Positions 45,831 to 56,020 of a stretch of DNA of 64,000 bases are shown here, one piece after another (within the stretch, counting starts at the first letter, position 1; each line of letters begins with the position of its first letter). The DNA comes from Artemia franciscana (taxonomy: Eukaryota; Arthropoda; Branchiopoda; Anostraca; Artemiidae). The translations under genes were made by a program, and so were the position numbers. The notes beneath the pieces are model-generated. The model saw only the letters and a program-made list of their open reading frames with translations. It was not told the DNA's origin and did not search any database. Location of the stretch: positions 25,539,637-25,603,636 of the forward strand of contig NC_088883.1 of assembly GCF_032884065.1 (NCBI RefSeq), given 5' to 3'.

Positions 45831-45940
45831 TCTGAATAACTGAATTTGCAGGAATGAATTTGACACAATACCACCGCATTGGGTCCCGCTAGAATTCACC
45901 AGACCTGTCGTTCTTGCTCTATAGAATCTTTTATTTTCAG

Positions 45941-47917
45941 GCTGGTCATCCCACCGCATACACTGAGTTTATAGCTACAAATTCAAGAAAATCAGGGAAG
46001 CGAAAACAAAATGAAATTCGGGAAAATGTATCTGATGAAACTGAAAATGAAACTGTAAAAGGGGAATTCTTTGGAAAGAAGCTAAGATCCACGAAAGAAC
46101 AAGCTAACCAGTTGATCATGGACTATGTTGTGACAGATATGCGACCATTAAGCACTGTGAATAGTGAAGCTTTCAAAAGCATGATTTTAGGCCTCAATCC
46201 GTATGTTGGCCCAATAATGTCTAGAGAGACGTTAGCAAAAAAGATCGACCAATCGCTGTTCGATACAAAGAAAAGAATTACTGAGATTTTGGAGAAAACC
46301 GATTACGTCACAATGACTTGCGATATCTGGTCTAGCAGCAACCGGAGTTTCATGGGTGTTACTGCTCATGTCTTAGATGGTAACAATCGTTTTTTGCCAA
46401 TGATTCTTGCTGTTAGAAGATTTAAAGGTTCACATACGTTTGACAGAATAACTGAAATGATCTTCAGCATTTTTCGAGAGTACGGTTTGGACACCAATTT
46501 AGAAAAAGTGAGAGCTATTGTGACGGACAATGCATCAAATTTTGTAAAAGCATTCAAACAAAATGCAAAGCTTACCATTGAGCCACAGATTGAAGAAGGT
46601 GACTCGGATACAGACATTGATTTTCAAGAGGGAGAGCCAGATAATATCGAGACAACTGATTTGCACGAAATTTTTGATACTTATGGACGTGTTGGTTTAG
46701 TGTCACCATCAGTCAACATAAGTGAATCTGCTACCACAACTTTTTCTCTTGTATGTGAAGATAGTGGCAGTGTGAATCACGCTTTAGCTTCTGACAATAA
46801 ACCAGGAACGGAAACTTTGAGTGACAACAGTGACCATGTTCATAAGTTTCCAGGTGAAGGGTCTGAGTACGAGCTGGAGATGTATTTGCCACAACATTTT
46901 CGCTGTTGCAGCCACACGCTGAACCTGTTGGCAACAACTGATGCAAAGCACGCCTTAGAAAAAGACCTTAACTTCAGGAGAGCACTGTTAAACGTCAGAG
47001 CAAAGTGTCAGTCAGTGTGGAATTCATTAAGCCACAGCTCAAAGAATAACGATCTTGTCATGGATGTTTTTGAGAAAAAGTTGATACGCCCTAATGCTAC
47101 AAGATGGAACTCTGAATATGATGCACTGAAAAGAATTCTTGAATGCCAACAAGCTGGAAAACTGACCACGGTTTGCGACGTACTAAAGAAACCAAGATTT
47201 AAGCAAAATGAGATAGACTTTCTAATCGAATATGTCTCTGTACTGGAACCTATAGCAATAGCCCTTGACATGCTCCAGGTAGAAGACAAAGCTTTTTTCG
47301 GGATAATTTTCCCTACTGTTCGGTCACTGGAAAGAAAGCTGCAAAAGCTCCAGCTATCTGTCAAGTATACAAAGGCACTGGTTGGGACCCTGTTAGAAGG
47401 ACTTAAGCAAAGGTTTCCATTCCTCTGTGGACCTCCATCTCTTTATGCTGACTACCACCTGGCCACCAGTTCTCATCCCTATTTTAAAGATAAATTTGTA
47501 AGAGATGAAGACAAGGAGACTGTTGTGAGAATGCTTGTGAACGAGGCAAAGGCATTAGGAAGTAAACAGAGTACCAGCGAAGACATAGTTGGATCTGAGT
47601 TACTGAGATCTCCACAGAATTTCTTTGAAATGTCTGACGAAGAGGAAGCCACCATTCAGTCGGATGAAATGAAAACAACAAGAGTCGAAGTTTTGCACTA
47701 TCTAAGCGACTCTAGAAAAGATCTGTCAGTTTTGAGACACTATCCTATGGTAGAGTTGGTTTTCTGGAAGTTCAACTGCGTAAAGCCTGCATCAGTGCCA
47801 TTGGAGCGTCTTTTTTCGAAGGGAGGAGTGATTCTCTGTCCAAGGCGTAGCTCCTTGGCAGATCACAGGTTCGAAAGCCTGGTTCTTCTCAAAGCTAATA
47901 GGAGCCTAAAAATTTGA
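45941..47917 (+). CDS. hAT transposase exon 2 (catalytic and dimerisation domains)
   Basis: This exon starts at the acceptor (45940) in phase 0 with exon 1 and gives 658 further residues, about 711 in total. The transposase excises and inserts the element in the nucleus. Candidate catalytic acids are Asp in TCDIWSS (46322-46324), Asp in VTDNASNF (46526-46528) and Glu in RWNSEYDALKRILE (47141-47143), each in the context typical of the hAT RNase-H fold. An insertion domain with an FRCCSHTLNLL motif lies between. The C-terminus has the hAT dimerisation motif (SVPLERLFSKGGVI, RRSSLADHRFESLVLL). No stop or frameshift was found, so it may be functional. In-frame sequence just upstream of 45941 is intron. 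Confidence 0.9.
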   Translation, partial: AGHPTAYTEFIATNSRKSGKRKQNEIRENVSDETENETVKGEFFGKKLRSTKEQANQLIMDYVVTDMRPLSTVNSEAFKSMILGLNPYVGPIMSRETLAKKIDQSLFDTKKRITEILEKTDYVTMTCDIWSSSNRSFMGVTAHVLDGNNRFLPMILAVRRFKGSHTFDRITEMIFSIFREYGLDTNLEKVRAIVTDNASNFVKAFKQNAKLTIEPQIEEGDSDTDIDFQEGEPDNIETTDLHEIFDTYGRVGLVSPSVNISESATTTFSLVCEDSGSVNHALASDNKPGTETLSDNSDHVHKFPGEGSEYELEMYLPQHFRCCSHTLNLLATTDAKHALEKDLNFRRALLNVRAKCQSVWNSLSHSSKNNDLVMDVFEKKLIRPNATRWNSEYDALKRILECQQAGKLTTVCDVLKKPRFKQNEIDFLIEYVSVLEPIAIALDMLQVEDKAFFGIIFPTVRSLERKLQKLQLSVKYTKALVGTLLEGLKQRFPFLCGPPSLYADYHLATSSHPYFKDKFVRDEDKETVVRMLVNEAKALGSKQSTSEDIVGSELLRSPQNFFEMSDEEEATIQSDEMKTTRVEVLHYLSDSRKDLSVLRHYPMVELVFWKFNCVKPASVPLERLFSKGGVILCPRRSSLADHRFESLVLLKANRSLKI

Positions 47918-50073
47918 ATGTTATGTGCCAACTTTTTATTCCTTCTGCATTAAAATTTTTCAGTGTTAAAGATTTCTCAATTGACAGAGGGGCTATTGTG
48001 GTATTGACCTCTTACGTTCGTTTATACAAATAGGTGGGGTTAAACTTGAAGAAGAGCTCCTGATTCGCTCGGCTCAAGTATTAACCACGGGTTGTGTTTA
48101 GTTTCTGAAAAACAGATACATGTACTAAAGAAATATCTGTATGCCGGCTTTCAATAAAGACTTGGCACTACTAGAAAACAGGGGATTACCTGAGATGTGT
48201 CAATAAAATTAGACTGTCTTAGTCAGAAAAGATTCAGTCAGTAGATTCCCAATTTCTAGAATAAGGCTTATTATCTTACATACAGTTTACCCATAATCTG
48301 GAAAATCAGAAGCAAAAAATATCCCTTTTTCAGAATTGAAAAGCTGTAAGATTTTTTAGTCTGGGTCTCATAATTTCATGACTTTTAATTCTACCCATGG
48401 CTTGCCCAAAGCCTAGAAATTATCCTTTTCCAAAATGAGCCATACTGAAGCCAACCTTCAACCGAATATTCCATCCCCAGAGAAGGACTACTTTTTTATT
48501 CTTTTTTTCTCGGGAGATTTTCGATTTAATTTCATGGCTTTTGCCACTTCGTAGTGTGAAAACTACTCCTAGAAATAGATAAGTTGCAACTTCTGCAGTT
48601 TGACCAACCGTATGGAATGCGTCTGAATCAGCGGGCTTGCTGCAGGCCAGTGATTTACCAATATACGTTTGTAGAGAGTTTTACTGACCATCTGAATTGA
48701 CTACGCAGCATGCGGCTTGCTTGATTGAAAACCAGACATGTAGGAAGTAGATGCCATACATTTTCATTGCGCGTCTGAAATGTAACTTGAAAACTTGAGG
48801 CAGTTTCCTTGCAAAGGCGCCGAGGGTGATAAATGTCACCGAAATAGTAGTAGTAGTAGGCAGGTTCAATAGCAAAACTTGACAGCTACCGATGATTTGC
48901 GTTTCTTTAAAACATATTCAAAATTAAGCTACGCTTGTAAATATAAATCAAACTATAAACATTGACTCTTATTGTACATATCGACGAAAACCAGGACGAA
49001 AGAATTATCATATCAGTTTGTTCTTGCTTTAACGGGAGCTAACTTATTTGCTTTCTCGTTCTTGATGGTAGAGGTTGATCAAATAGAATGTCACGGTTCT
49101 AAGATTTAGAAAGCAAGAACTTTCCAAAACTCATTATCAGTGTTTCATACCGATTTTGGAGTGACGACAGTCCAAGCACTTTCAGAACCTTTTCGTACGG
49201 GATGTCACGGCGGCCCAAGATGATCGATACCACTCACTTCTGAACCAATTTAAGCTCCTGACAAAGATACACTGTTCTAAGTGCTGAGGGCGCCCAAACA
49301 GGGCAAGTATATTCCAGAATGGGGCGGACGTACTTTATGTATGCATACTTGATACTCTCTGTGTTCGCACTGAACCTAAGCATACCGTTTAAAGTCAGTA
49401 GACTAGCATTTGCACTTTTAATCACGTTTTCGATATGTACAGCAAAGCTGAAGTCATATGAATCAAGACTTCATTTTCGTACTGTTCTTTTCTTTCAGCA
49501 CGCTGACAGCCAGTGACCTTCAGCTAGTTGCCGAAAGTGTGAACTTTCACTGCTCTTTTTTATTGAGCTTTGATTTCTCTAATTAAAAAAGTCTGCAACT
49601 GATTCAATTGACTCCTTACTTTAAAATTTGTGTTTTTTTTTGCTAAGGTTTTTGCTTATTGAAGAATGGACTACGTTATTACCTTTTATCTGTTTTAAAG
49701 CCAATCCTAAGTTTGTTTTTCTATTTTCCCGATTTTTTCAACCACTCCCAAACGTTTCAAAATAACCCTGTATTTCTTCAAATGCGCCAGATTTGACTGA
49801 ACACTAATCACCAGAAGTTTTTTTGGCTGCACTTAATTGTTTTGACAGTCTTTTGCATTTCAAGCCGTTGTGTTGAAAATCGGTTCAGATTATTTTTGAA
49901 CTTTGTTGGGTGTGTTGCCAAACGAAGAAAATGGTTAAAAACGACAAAATTGAAAGTCTGGTTCCTCGGTTAAGATTTTCAGGAGATGAATGGCGGGGGG
50001 GGGGACATGTTATAGGAAAGGGAAAGGGCTAAGAAGCCTTCAGAATGGCTTTAACAAAAAGGTAGCATGGGCT

Positions 50074-50143
<70 letters not shown>

Positions 50144-50333
50144 CTATGTCAAAATACATAGAGTAAGTACTTGAAGTAGTACTTGAAGTACTACTTAAGT
50201 AAAATTTTGGCATGTACTTGGTACTTAAGTAAGAATTGGAAGAGTACTTATTACTTGATACTTAAGTAAAAAAACAATGAGTACTTAATACTTGATACTT
50301 AAGTAAAAAATTGGAGTACTTGTTGCAGCACTG
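47918..50333. other. hAT 3' non-coding part
   Basis: After the transposase stop. It contains the LINE fragment above, an (AGT)n stretch (about 48847-48858), a perfect AT repeat of about 60 bp (50079-50140) and the right subterminal ACTTAAGT repeats. No further ORF is supported. Confidence 0.6.
49085..49440 (-). pseudogene. LINE C-terminal fragment inside the hAT element
   Basis: The minus strand reads KYAYIKYVRPILEYTCPVWA, then LCQELKLVQK, a stop, and VVSIILGRRDIPYEKVLKVL and SLQNRYETL. These are hallmarks of the region after RT in Jockey/CR1-like LINEs. It is short, contains a stop, and is nested in the 3' non-coding part of the hAT, so it inserted after the hAT arose or was captured by it. 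Confidence 0.65.
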
Positions 50334-50341
50334 ATTTGAAG
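50334..50341 (+). repeat. hAT target-site duplication, right copy
   Basis: ATTTGAAG directly after CAGCACTG, identical to 41816-41823. Confidence 0.9.
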
Positions 50342-50741
50342 GGACTGCAGCCAACAAGTATATATTATAGAAATAAGTTTCTGATTGTTGAGTAGAATAT
50401 CTTTTGCTACCCCACAACAACAGTGTCAAGTGTAGTAATCTAGAATGCAAACCCGAAACAGGTTTTATAACTATTTTGGAATTATAAAAAAAAATAATAG
50501 TCGACTTTAAGATTTGATTCAATCAAAATATTCACCAGATTTTTTATATCTATTAAAATAAAAACCGCCGTAATCACTAATTCAGGAACGTCAGGCAAAC
50601 TCCAAATGTTTAACATGGGAGGCATAGGAAGATTGCTTGAGAGCCCGTCCTGCCTTAAGAAGAAAGAGGAGTAATGCATAAGTTTCAAAGGAATTGTGAG
50701 TTTGTTATTGAAGGAAAGACGTACAAAAATTTAGTTTTCAG
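50342..50741 (-). other. region downstream of CCT7 (probable 3' UTR)
   Basis: Follows the CCT7 stop on the minus strand. No canonical AATAAA was found on that strand close to the stop, so the end of the transcript is not located. The hAT insertion lies just beyond. Confidence 0.35.
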
Positions 50742-50962
50742 TTACATCGGTCTTCCTCGACCTCTTCCAGCTGGCATTCCGCCCATGTCACCTCCGCCAG
50801 ATTTGGGATTCTTGACAGTTTCATCCACAGAGAGAATTAAGCACGCTGCTTCTGACGCAGCAGTTAAAGCATTGATTTTCACTAGACTCGGCTCCCATAC
50901 ACATTCATGGAAATTGTCTGCTATATCTTCATTCATAATATCAACTCCATACCATTTGTGAC
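50742..50962 (-). CDS. CCT7: CCT7 (TRiC eta subunit), last exon
   Basis: CCT7 is one of eight subunits of the ATP-driven cytosolic chaperonin that folds actin and tubulin. On the minus strand the acceptor TTCGTAG ends at 50963 and the exon runs to a stop at 50744-50742. It encodes [55 protein letters not shown] and a GRGRGRPM end, equal to [40 protein letters not shown] and GRGRGRPH of vertebrate CCT7. This is the C-terminal equatorial domain, including the helix near the ATP site, and the Gly-Arg tail projecting into the cavity. The four exons give about 237 residues of roughly 543. The rest should lie right of the window. Confidence 0.94.
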
Positions 50963-52230
50963 CTACGAAGAAAAAAGAAAATGAATTCATAATTGGAATG
51001 AATTCATAATGAAATAAACTAGCGAATGAATGTAATGTCAGGTGATAGAATAGATGAAGGATTTTCTATTTTTTGTTTTCAACACCCAGCTAGGTCACGA
51101 ATATCTATTATATTATTCAGTTACTTTATTTTTATTTATTTTATTATTATTTTTTGGGGAGAGAGGGGTCAGGGTGGCTGATAGTGAGTGTGTACGAAAG
51201 GTTTTTTAAAGGGTGATGTTTACCCATACAAATTTATAAACTTCGGATTTTATGTGTTTATTTCTTTTAATAAAACCCTTTGTCTTCTTCAGAAAAAAGA
51301 AATTCACTCATAATATCAACTTCATGCCATTTGTGACCTACGGAGAAAAAAGGAAATGAGATTCATAATTGAAATGAATTCATAATGAAATAAACTAATG
51401 GATGAATGTAATGTCAGGAGATAGAGTAGATGAATGATTTTCTATTTTGTGTTTTCAACATCCAGTTGGTCTATTATATATTCAGCTATTTTCTTTTTAT
51501 TTATTTTATTATTTTTGGAGGGAGAGAGGGGTAAGGATGGCTGATAGTGAGTGTGTACGTAAGGTTTTGTAAAGGGTGATGGTTACCCAAAAAGATTTAT
51601 ATAAACTTCGAGTTTTATGGGTTTATTTCTTTTAATAAAACCCTTCATCTCCTTCAGAAAAAAAAAAGAAAAAAAGAAATTCGTTCATAATATCAACTTC
51701 ATACCATTTGTGACCTACGGAGAAAAAAAGGAAATGAGATTCATAATTGAAATGAATTCATAATGAAATAAACTATTGAATGAATGCAATGTCAGGAGAT
51801 AGAGTAGACAATTGATTTTTTGTTTTGTGTTTTTAACATCCAGCTAGGCCAAGAATATCTATTATATATTCAGGTATTTTGTTTTTGTTTATTTTATTAT
51901 TACTTTTTGGAGGAGAGAGGTGTAATGATGGATAATAGTGAGTGTGTACGAACGTTTTTGTAAAGGGTGATGTTTACCCATACAGATCTACAAATTTCGT
52001 GTTTGTTTCTTTTAATAAAACCCTTCGTCTTCTTCAAAAAAAAAGAACTTCGCTCATAATATCAACTGCATGCCATTCGTGACCTATGGAGAAAAAAGAA
52101 TAATTCATTATTGAAATGTATAAAATGAATTCATAGTAAAATGAATAAACGAATTTAGTAAAATTCATTCATATTATTAACTCCATGCCATGTGACTTAT
52201 GGAGAAAAAAAGAAAATAATATTCCAGAGC
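50931..52230. repeat. ~375-bp tandem repeat that duplicates a CCT7 exon boundary
   Basis: The word cataatatcaact..atgccatttgtgacctac occurs at the true exon edge (50934) and again at 51309, 51686 and 52055, with a shorter, diverged one at 52170. Spacings are 375, 377, 369 and 115 bp. Each repeat also contains ggctgatagtgagtgtgtac-type and aaagggtgatgtttaccca-type intron words. On the minus strand each copy has a pyrimidine-rich CTCCGTAG acceptor followed by codons for G-H-K-W and a diverging V-D-I-M-S/N-E. Confidence 0.88.
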
Positions 52231-53635
52231 ATGGACTCATTTGCCTTTAAACAAAGTAATTTAGTACTCTGAAGCGTTGAAATAACTCTTTTTATTAAAA
52301 TGCACACAGCAACGAAGAATATGTTCAATATTAATCATTAATTATATCGTTTTATATTTCTCTTTTCTGTGCGAAATGCATGCTGTTATTTAAATCACAA
52401 CATTTAAGCTCACAAAAGGGATGTTTCGCTACAATAAGTTATGTGCAAACTATAAAAACAAACAAAATAAATAAAAAGAAAAAAAATTAAATATGCCATC
52501 TATGTGCTAAATTGGATGATAAAGTTAAACATTAAAACGCTTAACTAGTAAAGTGAACTCAAACACATTATAGACATGTCTGTTATACCACATAATAAAA
52601 TATTTTTAAGACAACTTAACCTAGAGACACGTTTATGGGCACGTTAAAGCTCTGTTGTCTTTATTCTATGAGCGTTCCAAGAGTTTTGTCAGCTTCTTCT
52701 TACAAACGATAATTTTCATGAATCATTATTTTTTTTTAATAAATAGCTCTCCCATTTCATTCTTCTCTTTTCCGTGTGAATGCTTGTCATAGGCTGAATC
52801 ACGAAACAAACTATCTATCAAGGAGAGATGTGGATACCCTTAGACAAATCGAGCATCCATGCTAACTTTTACAGACACCATTGATTCCGGAGAACTGGTT
52901 ATGGGCTTGTTACAGCTTTCTTATCCTTCTTCAATGAATTTTCCCATTCATGGAAATGTTCATTCCCATGAATTTTTCTAAAATGAATTTTCTGTCTCAC
53001 CTCTTCTCAAAAATAACAAATTTCATATATAGTTTAATCGCAAAATTAATAATCTATCGAAGTAAAATGTGGGTGACTGGTGCTCACGCAGGGTGGAGAG
53101 GGGCTTTGGCTCCACCCCACTTTTTCCTATAATTTTTTATATTTTCCATGTAATTTGCCGCTCTTTAGTACCATTTTCGAAGTTGTGCCCCCATACCCAA
53201 TTCTGCCGATGTGCCTCGTGGGGACCTTTAAACAAGTTCAGAGCTAAATATTCCATGATTTTTCAAGGATTTTTTTTTTCAACTCCTGTTATAAACGATA
53301 ATTTCATGATACACTCTTGCCATTTTCCGCCACAGTTCCTAAGTTCTCTGTGCCCTGAGATACTACTGCAAACTAAAAATGCAGGGTAGCAAGCTATTCT
53401 TTTCGAGCGAGTAATAGGAATTTATGCGAGTGGGAGGAGAGGGGTAAATTTCAATCGTCTGCAGAATACAAGCGAAGTGTAAGGCTTTTTCGGCTGCTCT
53501 GGTTTCCATTGGTGCTCTTGAAAGCGCGAAAGGCAAATCGGGCACACTGGAAGTGACTTTCTACGAAGAGTTGAAAGTGGTGAACACAAAGCTGTTTTTA
53601 CTTGGTCGCCTGAGACAAAAAGGCTAGCACCCTTT
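52231..53635. other. CCT7 intron, no gene recognised
   Basis: AT-rich sequence with a local ATTAA-rich patch. A minus-strand frame at 53727-53422 contains RRKSLPVCPICLSRF, but the cysteine spacing does not continue as a RING finger and no splice context was seen. Confidence 0.5.
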
Positions 53636-53665
53636 TTATGAGGCGCAAAAGATTGCGCCTCATAA
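53636..53665. repeat. perfect 12-bp hairpin
   Basis: TTATGAGGCGCA (53636-53647), a 6-nt loop, and the exact reverse complement (53654-53665). No other copy was noticed in the window. Confidence 0.8.
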
Positions 53666-53949
53666 ACTACTGTTTTGTGCCATTTCACGCCACCAATACA
53701 GATTCTGGAATAGATTTTATCGACCACACTTCACCATCAAAGCTCCATAGCTTCACCGTAATTACAGACGCTTCACCACCGTATTTCTTCTGAAGTATGT
53801 ATATTGAAGTATTACAATACAAAAACTTAAAGGCTATTTTAGGATTTCAGACACTTTGTTACAATCTAAAGACAGACGATTATGGAGAAAATCATAAGCC
53901 TATTCAGGTTACAGAGGGCAGGATACACTATGAAACATTTCCTCCGACT

Positions 53950-54510
53950 GAAGTTGGTCCAGTAAATGAATCAATGAAAGTTGGTCAATGAAATGAAGTA
54001 TCAGCTCACATCGACCGTTAAGGGTTTGTCTCGTTTCTTTCCTTAACGAATTCCGAAACGTGTTTTCCATCAAACCTACTTTAGCCATGGTTCATTCCAA
54101 TCTCCATTAATTTCTATATATTTTTATCTAATTTGTCAAGTTGTATATTTCTTGTCTGTGTTAAATATAGAAAAAAGGCATGATAATATGAAGTCATTTT
54201 TCAAAATAATACCTTTTCTCCGAATCTAGTTGGTTCAATAAATGAACCAATGAAAGATCGTCAATAAAATGAAGCATCTGCCCACATCAAGCCTTAAAGG
54301 TTTGTCTTAGGGGTTTCTTTCATTAACAAATTACAAAAGGTGTTTCCGCCCAATCTATTTCAGTCCTGATCTCTCCAAAACCTGCATTGATTTCTATTTG
54401 TATTTTATCCAACTTTTCAAGTTGTGTTGTTCTTGCCTGTATCAAATATAGAAAAAAAAAACATGATAATATGAAAAATACTTTTCTAATTTTCAAATTT
54501 TGAAAAACAG
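53950..54510. repeat. two-copy ~283-bp tandem repeat
   Basis: Words such as ccgaa-ctagttggt / actgaagttggtcc, aatgaaccaatgaaag, aagggtttgtct, caagttgt-tatttcttg and acatgataatatgaa occur in the same order twice, offset by about 283 bp. The copies differ at many positions. Confidence 0.65.
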
Positions 54511-54764
54511 CCGAGTAAGACGTCAAACTGAATCAAGATTATTAAGGGCACGTTTTCACAGTCCCATTTGTTGCTAACCCATTAATTGAAAGTAAGCCTT
54601 CGTTGTTGTGCAAAACAGCAAATACTCTTTACCCGAATTGGTGGGTAAAATTTTTGTGAATATGATTTGGCGTAAAATTTGAAATTAATCCCCAATAAAT
54701 ACAAACCAATTCTAGAAAGTAGCGAAAGGTTTATATACTAGGTACGATCCTTTTAACATAAAAC

Positions 54765-55110
54765 GTGACCATATTCCAAACAGTAGGTTGCACGAAAAAT
54801 GTTGTTCAATCCTGCTCTCTAGGGCTATAATGAAAGAAAGGTTGAGATGGCTAGACTACGTTATGCGGATGAAAGATGACAGATTGCCGAAGATTGTCCT
54901 TTTCGGCCATCTGTCTAGGGCTAAACGGAAAGCAGATCGTCCTCGTCTGGGGTGGGAGGGTGTCATAAATAAAGATTAAAAGGAAATAGGAACTACCCGG
55001 GAGGGCGTAAAGAGGGGGGCTTGAATAGATTGGGTTGGAAGAGGAGTGTGCGTAGCTGTGTTGGCCTCAGGTGGCTTGGTGCTCGGTGAGTTATTAGTAG
55101 TAGTAATAGT
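54765..55110 (+). mobile_element. RTE-like LINE 3' end with TAG tail
   Basis: The plus frame (54788-54979) encodes AIMKERLRWLDYVMRMKDDR and LPKIVLFGHLSRAKRKADRP, then RLGWEGVINKD and a stop. It is collinear with 14267-14600 and ends in (TAG)n at about 55094-55110. Truncated at the 5' side at about 54765. An insertion of the same family as 9455-14600. Confidence 0.78.
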
Positions 55111-55349
55111 AATATTTACAATTTCTTTAAATGAAACAATTATTTATGTTTAATACAAAAAACAAAAAGCAAACTGTAAAACGCGAGCAGTCATAAATTC
55201 CTTGTCAAAGAAGGAATTTTTGAATTTTATTTTTGTGCTTCTAATTTCCTGTTCTCTAGCTGACGTCGGGTCAACATTGCTTTTACCTGGCAACTTTTCC
55301 GAATATTTTCGGCATAATACCTTCAATTAGGTATTTTTTTTCCCAAGAC

Positions 55350-55762
55350 CACACTGCCTTTCTATGACGAATAAATAAACGTTCAAATGGGGATAAGTCC
55401 ATTTATTTAGACAGTGAGAAATGGTACGATATAAATTTCGATCACATATACAGCGATCATCATCAGCAGAAATACTAAAGTATTAAAATGTAAACTAACA
55501 TATTTATTCAGAACAAAATAATTACTTCCGGTTCATTCACTAGATTTGTCTGAGAGAGTTCAATAACTGGATTCATCCAAAGTCTTGAATTATAAATTTC
55601 TTCTTTGATATTGCCTAAATGTAAATTGAATTTCTAATGAAGGGTGCAAAAGCTTCTTCTTCTTCTCTAATTGCAAAAGAATTTTTTTTTTAATTTATAG
55701 TTATATACTTGATTTGCATGGGGAGATGTAACCATCAGTAGTATTTCTACTGATGACGCTCG

Positions 55763-55840
<78 letters not shown>

Positions 55841-55915
55841 ATATCTTGACTTTTTCACCTTCACTCTTTAAATAAATGGACTTATCCCCATTTGAACGTT
55901 TATTTGTTCCTGAAT
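55350..55915. mobile_element. fold-back element with hammerhead-like motif in both arms
   Basis: The left end (acactgcctttctatgacga, then ataaacgttcaaatggggat, then gtccatttatttagacagtg) is matched at the right by ctctttaaataaatggactt, atccccatttgaacgtttat and ttgtt, an inverted arrangement. At the inner end of the left arm, the minus strand has CTGATGA (55466-55460), stem GATCGC / GTGATC (55458-55453, 55445-55440) around TGTATAT, then GAAA (55439-55436). The right arm has CTGATGA (55750-55756), GCTCGC (55758-55763), an (AT)n of about 70 bp, then GAAA (55837-55840). No protein is encoded. Penelope-like elements are a known home of hammerhead motifs, but kinship is unproven. Confidence 0.7.
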
Positions 55916-56020
55916 ATTACATACGCATCATAGAAGGGCGTAGATATTTTTCCAGAATTACCACTAGGGAATTTATTTTTGCCTCTTAAGACTACGAAAC
56001 TTTTTTCCAAAATTAATTAC

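Larger units (their letters stand above)
42363..45940. other. hAT transposase intron
   Basis: 3578 bp between the GTAAAT donor and the TTTTATTTTCAG acceptor. The contents are listed separately: a MITE, a ~60-bp duplication (42930-42973 and 43081-43126), G-run-rich tandem repeats and a second array. It is unusually long for a transposon intron. Confidence 0.75.
41824..50333 (+). mobile_element. complete hAT-superfamily DNA transposon
   Basis: 8510 bp between an exact 8-bp duplication ATTTGAAG. The termini are CAGTGCTG and CAGCACTG (10 of 12 matching bases inverted). Subterminal regions (41840-42010 and 50160-50320) contain at least three to four ACTTAAGT-type palindromes each, likely transposase-binding sites, plus a shared word ttgaagtactacttaagta in direct orientation. 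The coding part is a BED-finger exon (42204-42362) and a transposase exon (45941-47917). Its intron holds a MITE (42671-42926) and two repeat arrays. The 3' part holds a minus-strand LINE fragment (about 49085-49440) and (AT)n at about 50079-50140. It is large for a hAT because of these additions. Intact TSD and ORF suggest young age. Confidence 0.9.

Noticed and set aside
45914-45940. Open frame upstream of the hAT transposase exon, giving a longer protein start
   Set aside because: The first bases contain the polypyrimidine tract and TTTTCAG acceptor. The BED exon at 42204-42362 joins in frame at 45941, so these codons are intronic; there is also no ATG there.
53422-53727. Possible RING-like protein (PVCPICLSRF)
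   Set aside because: Only one C-x2-C pair is seen with no further zinc ligands in register, and there is no splice or start context.
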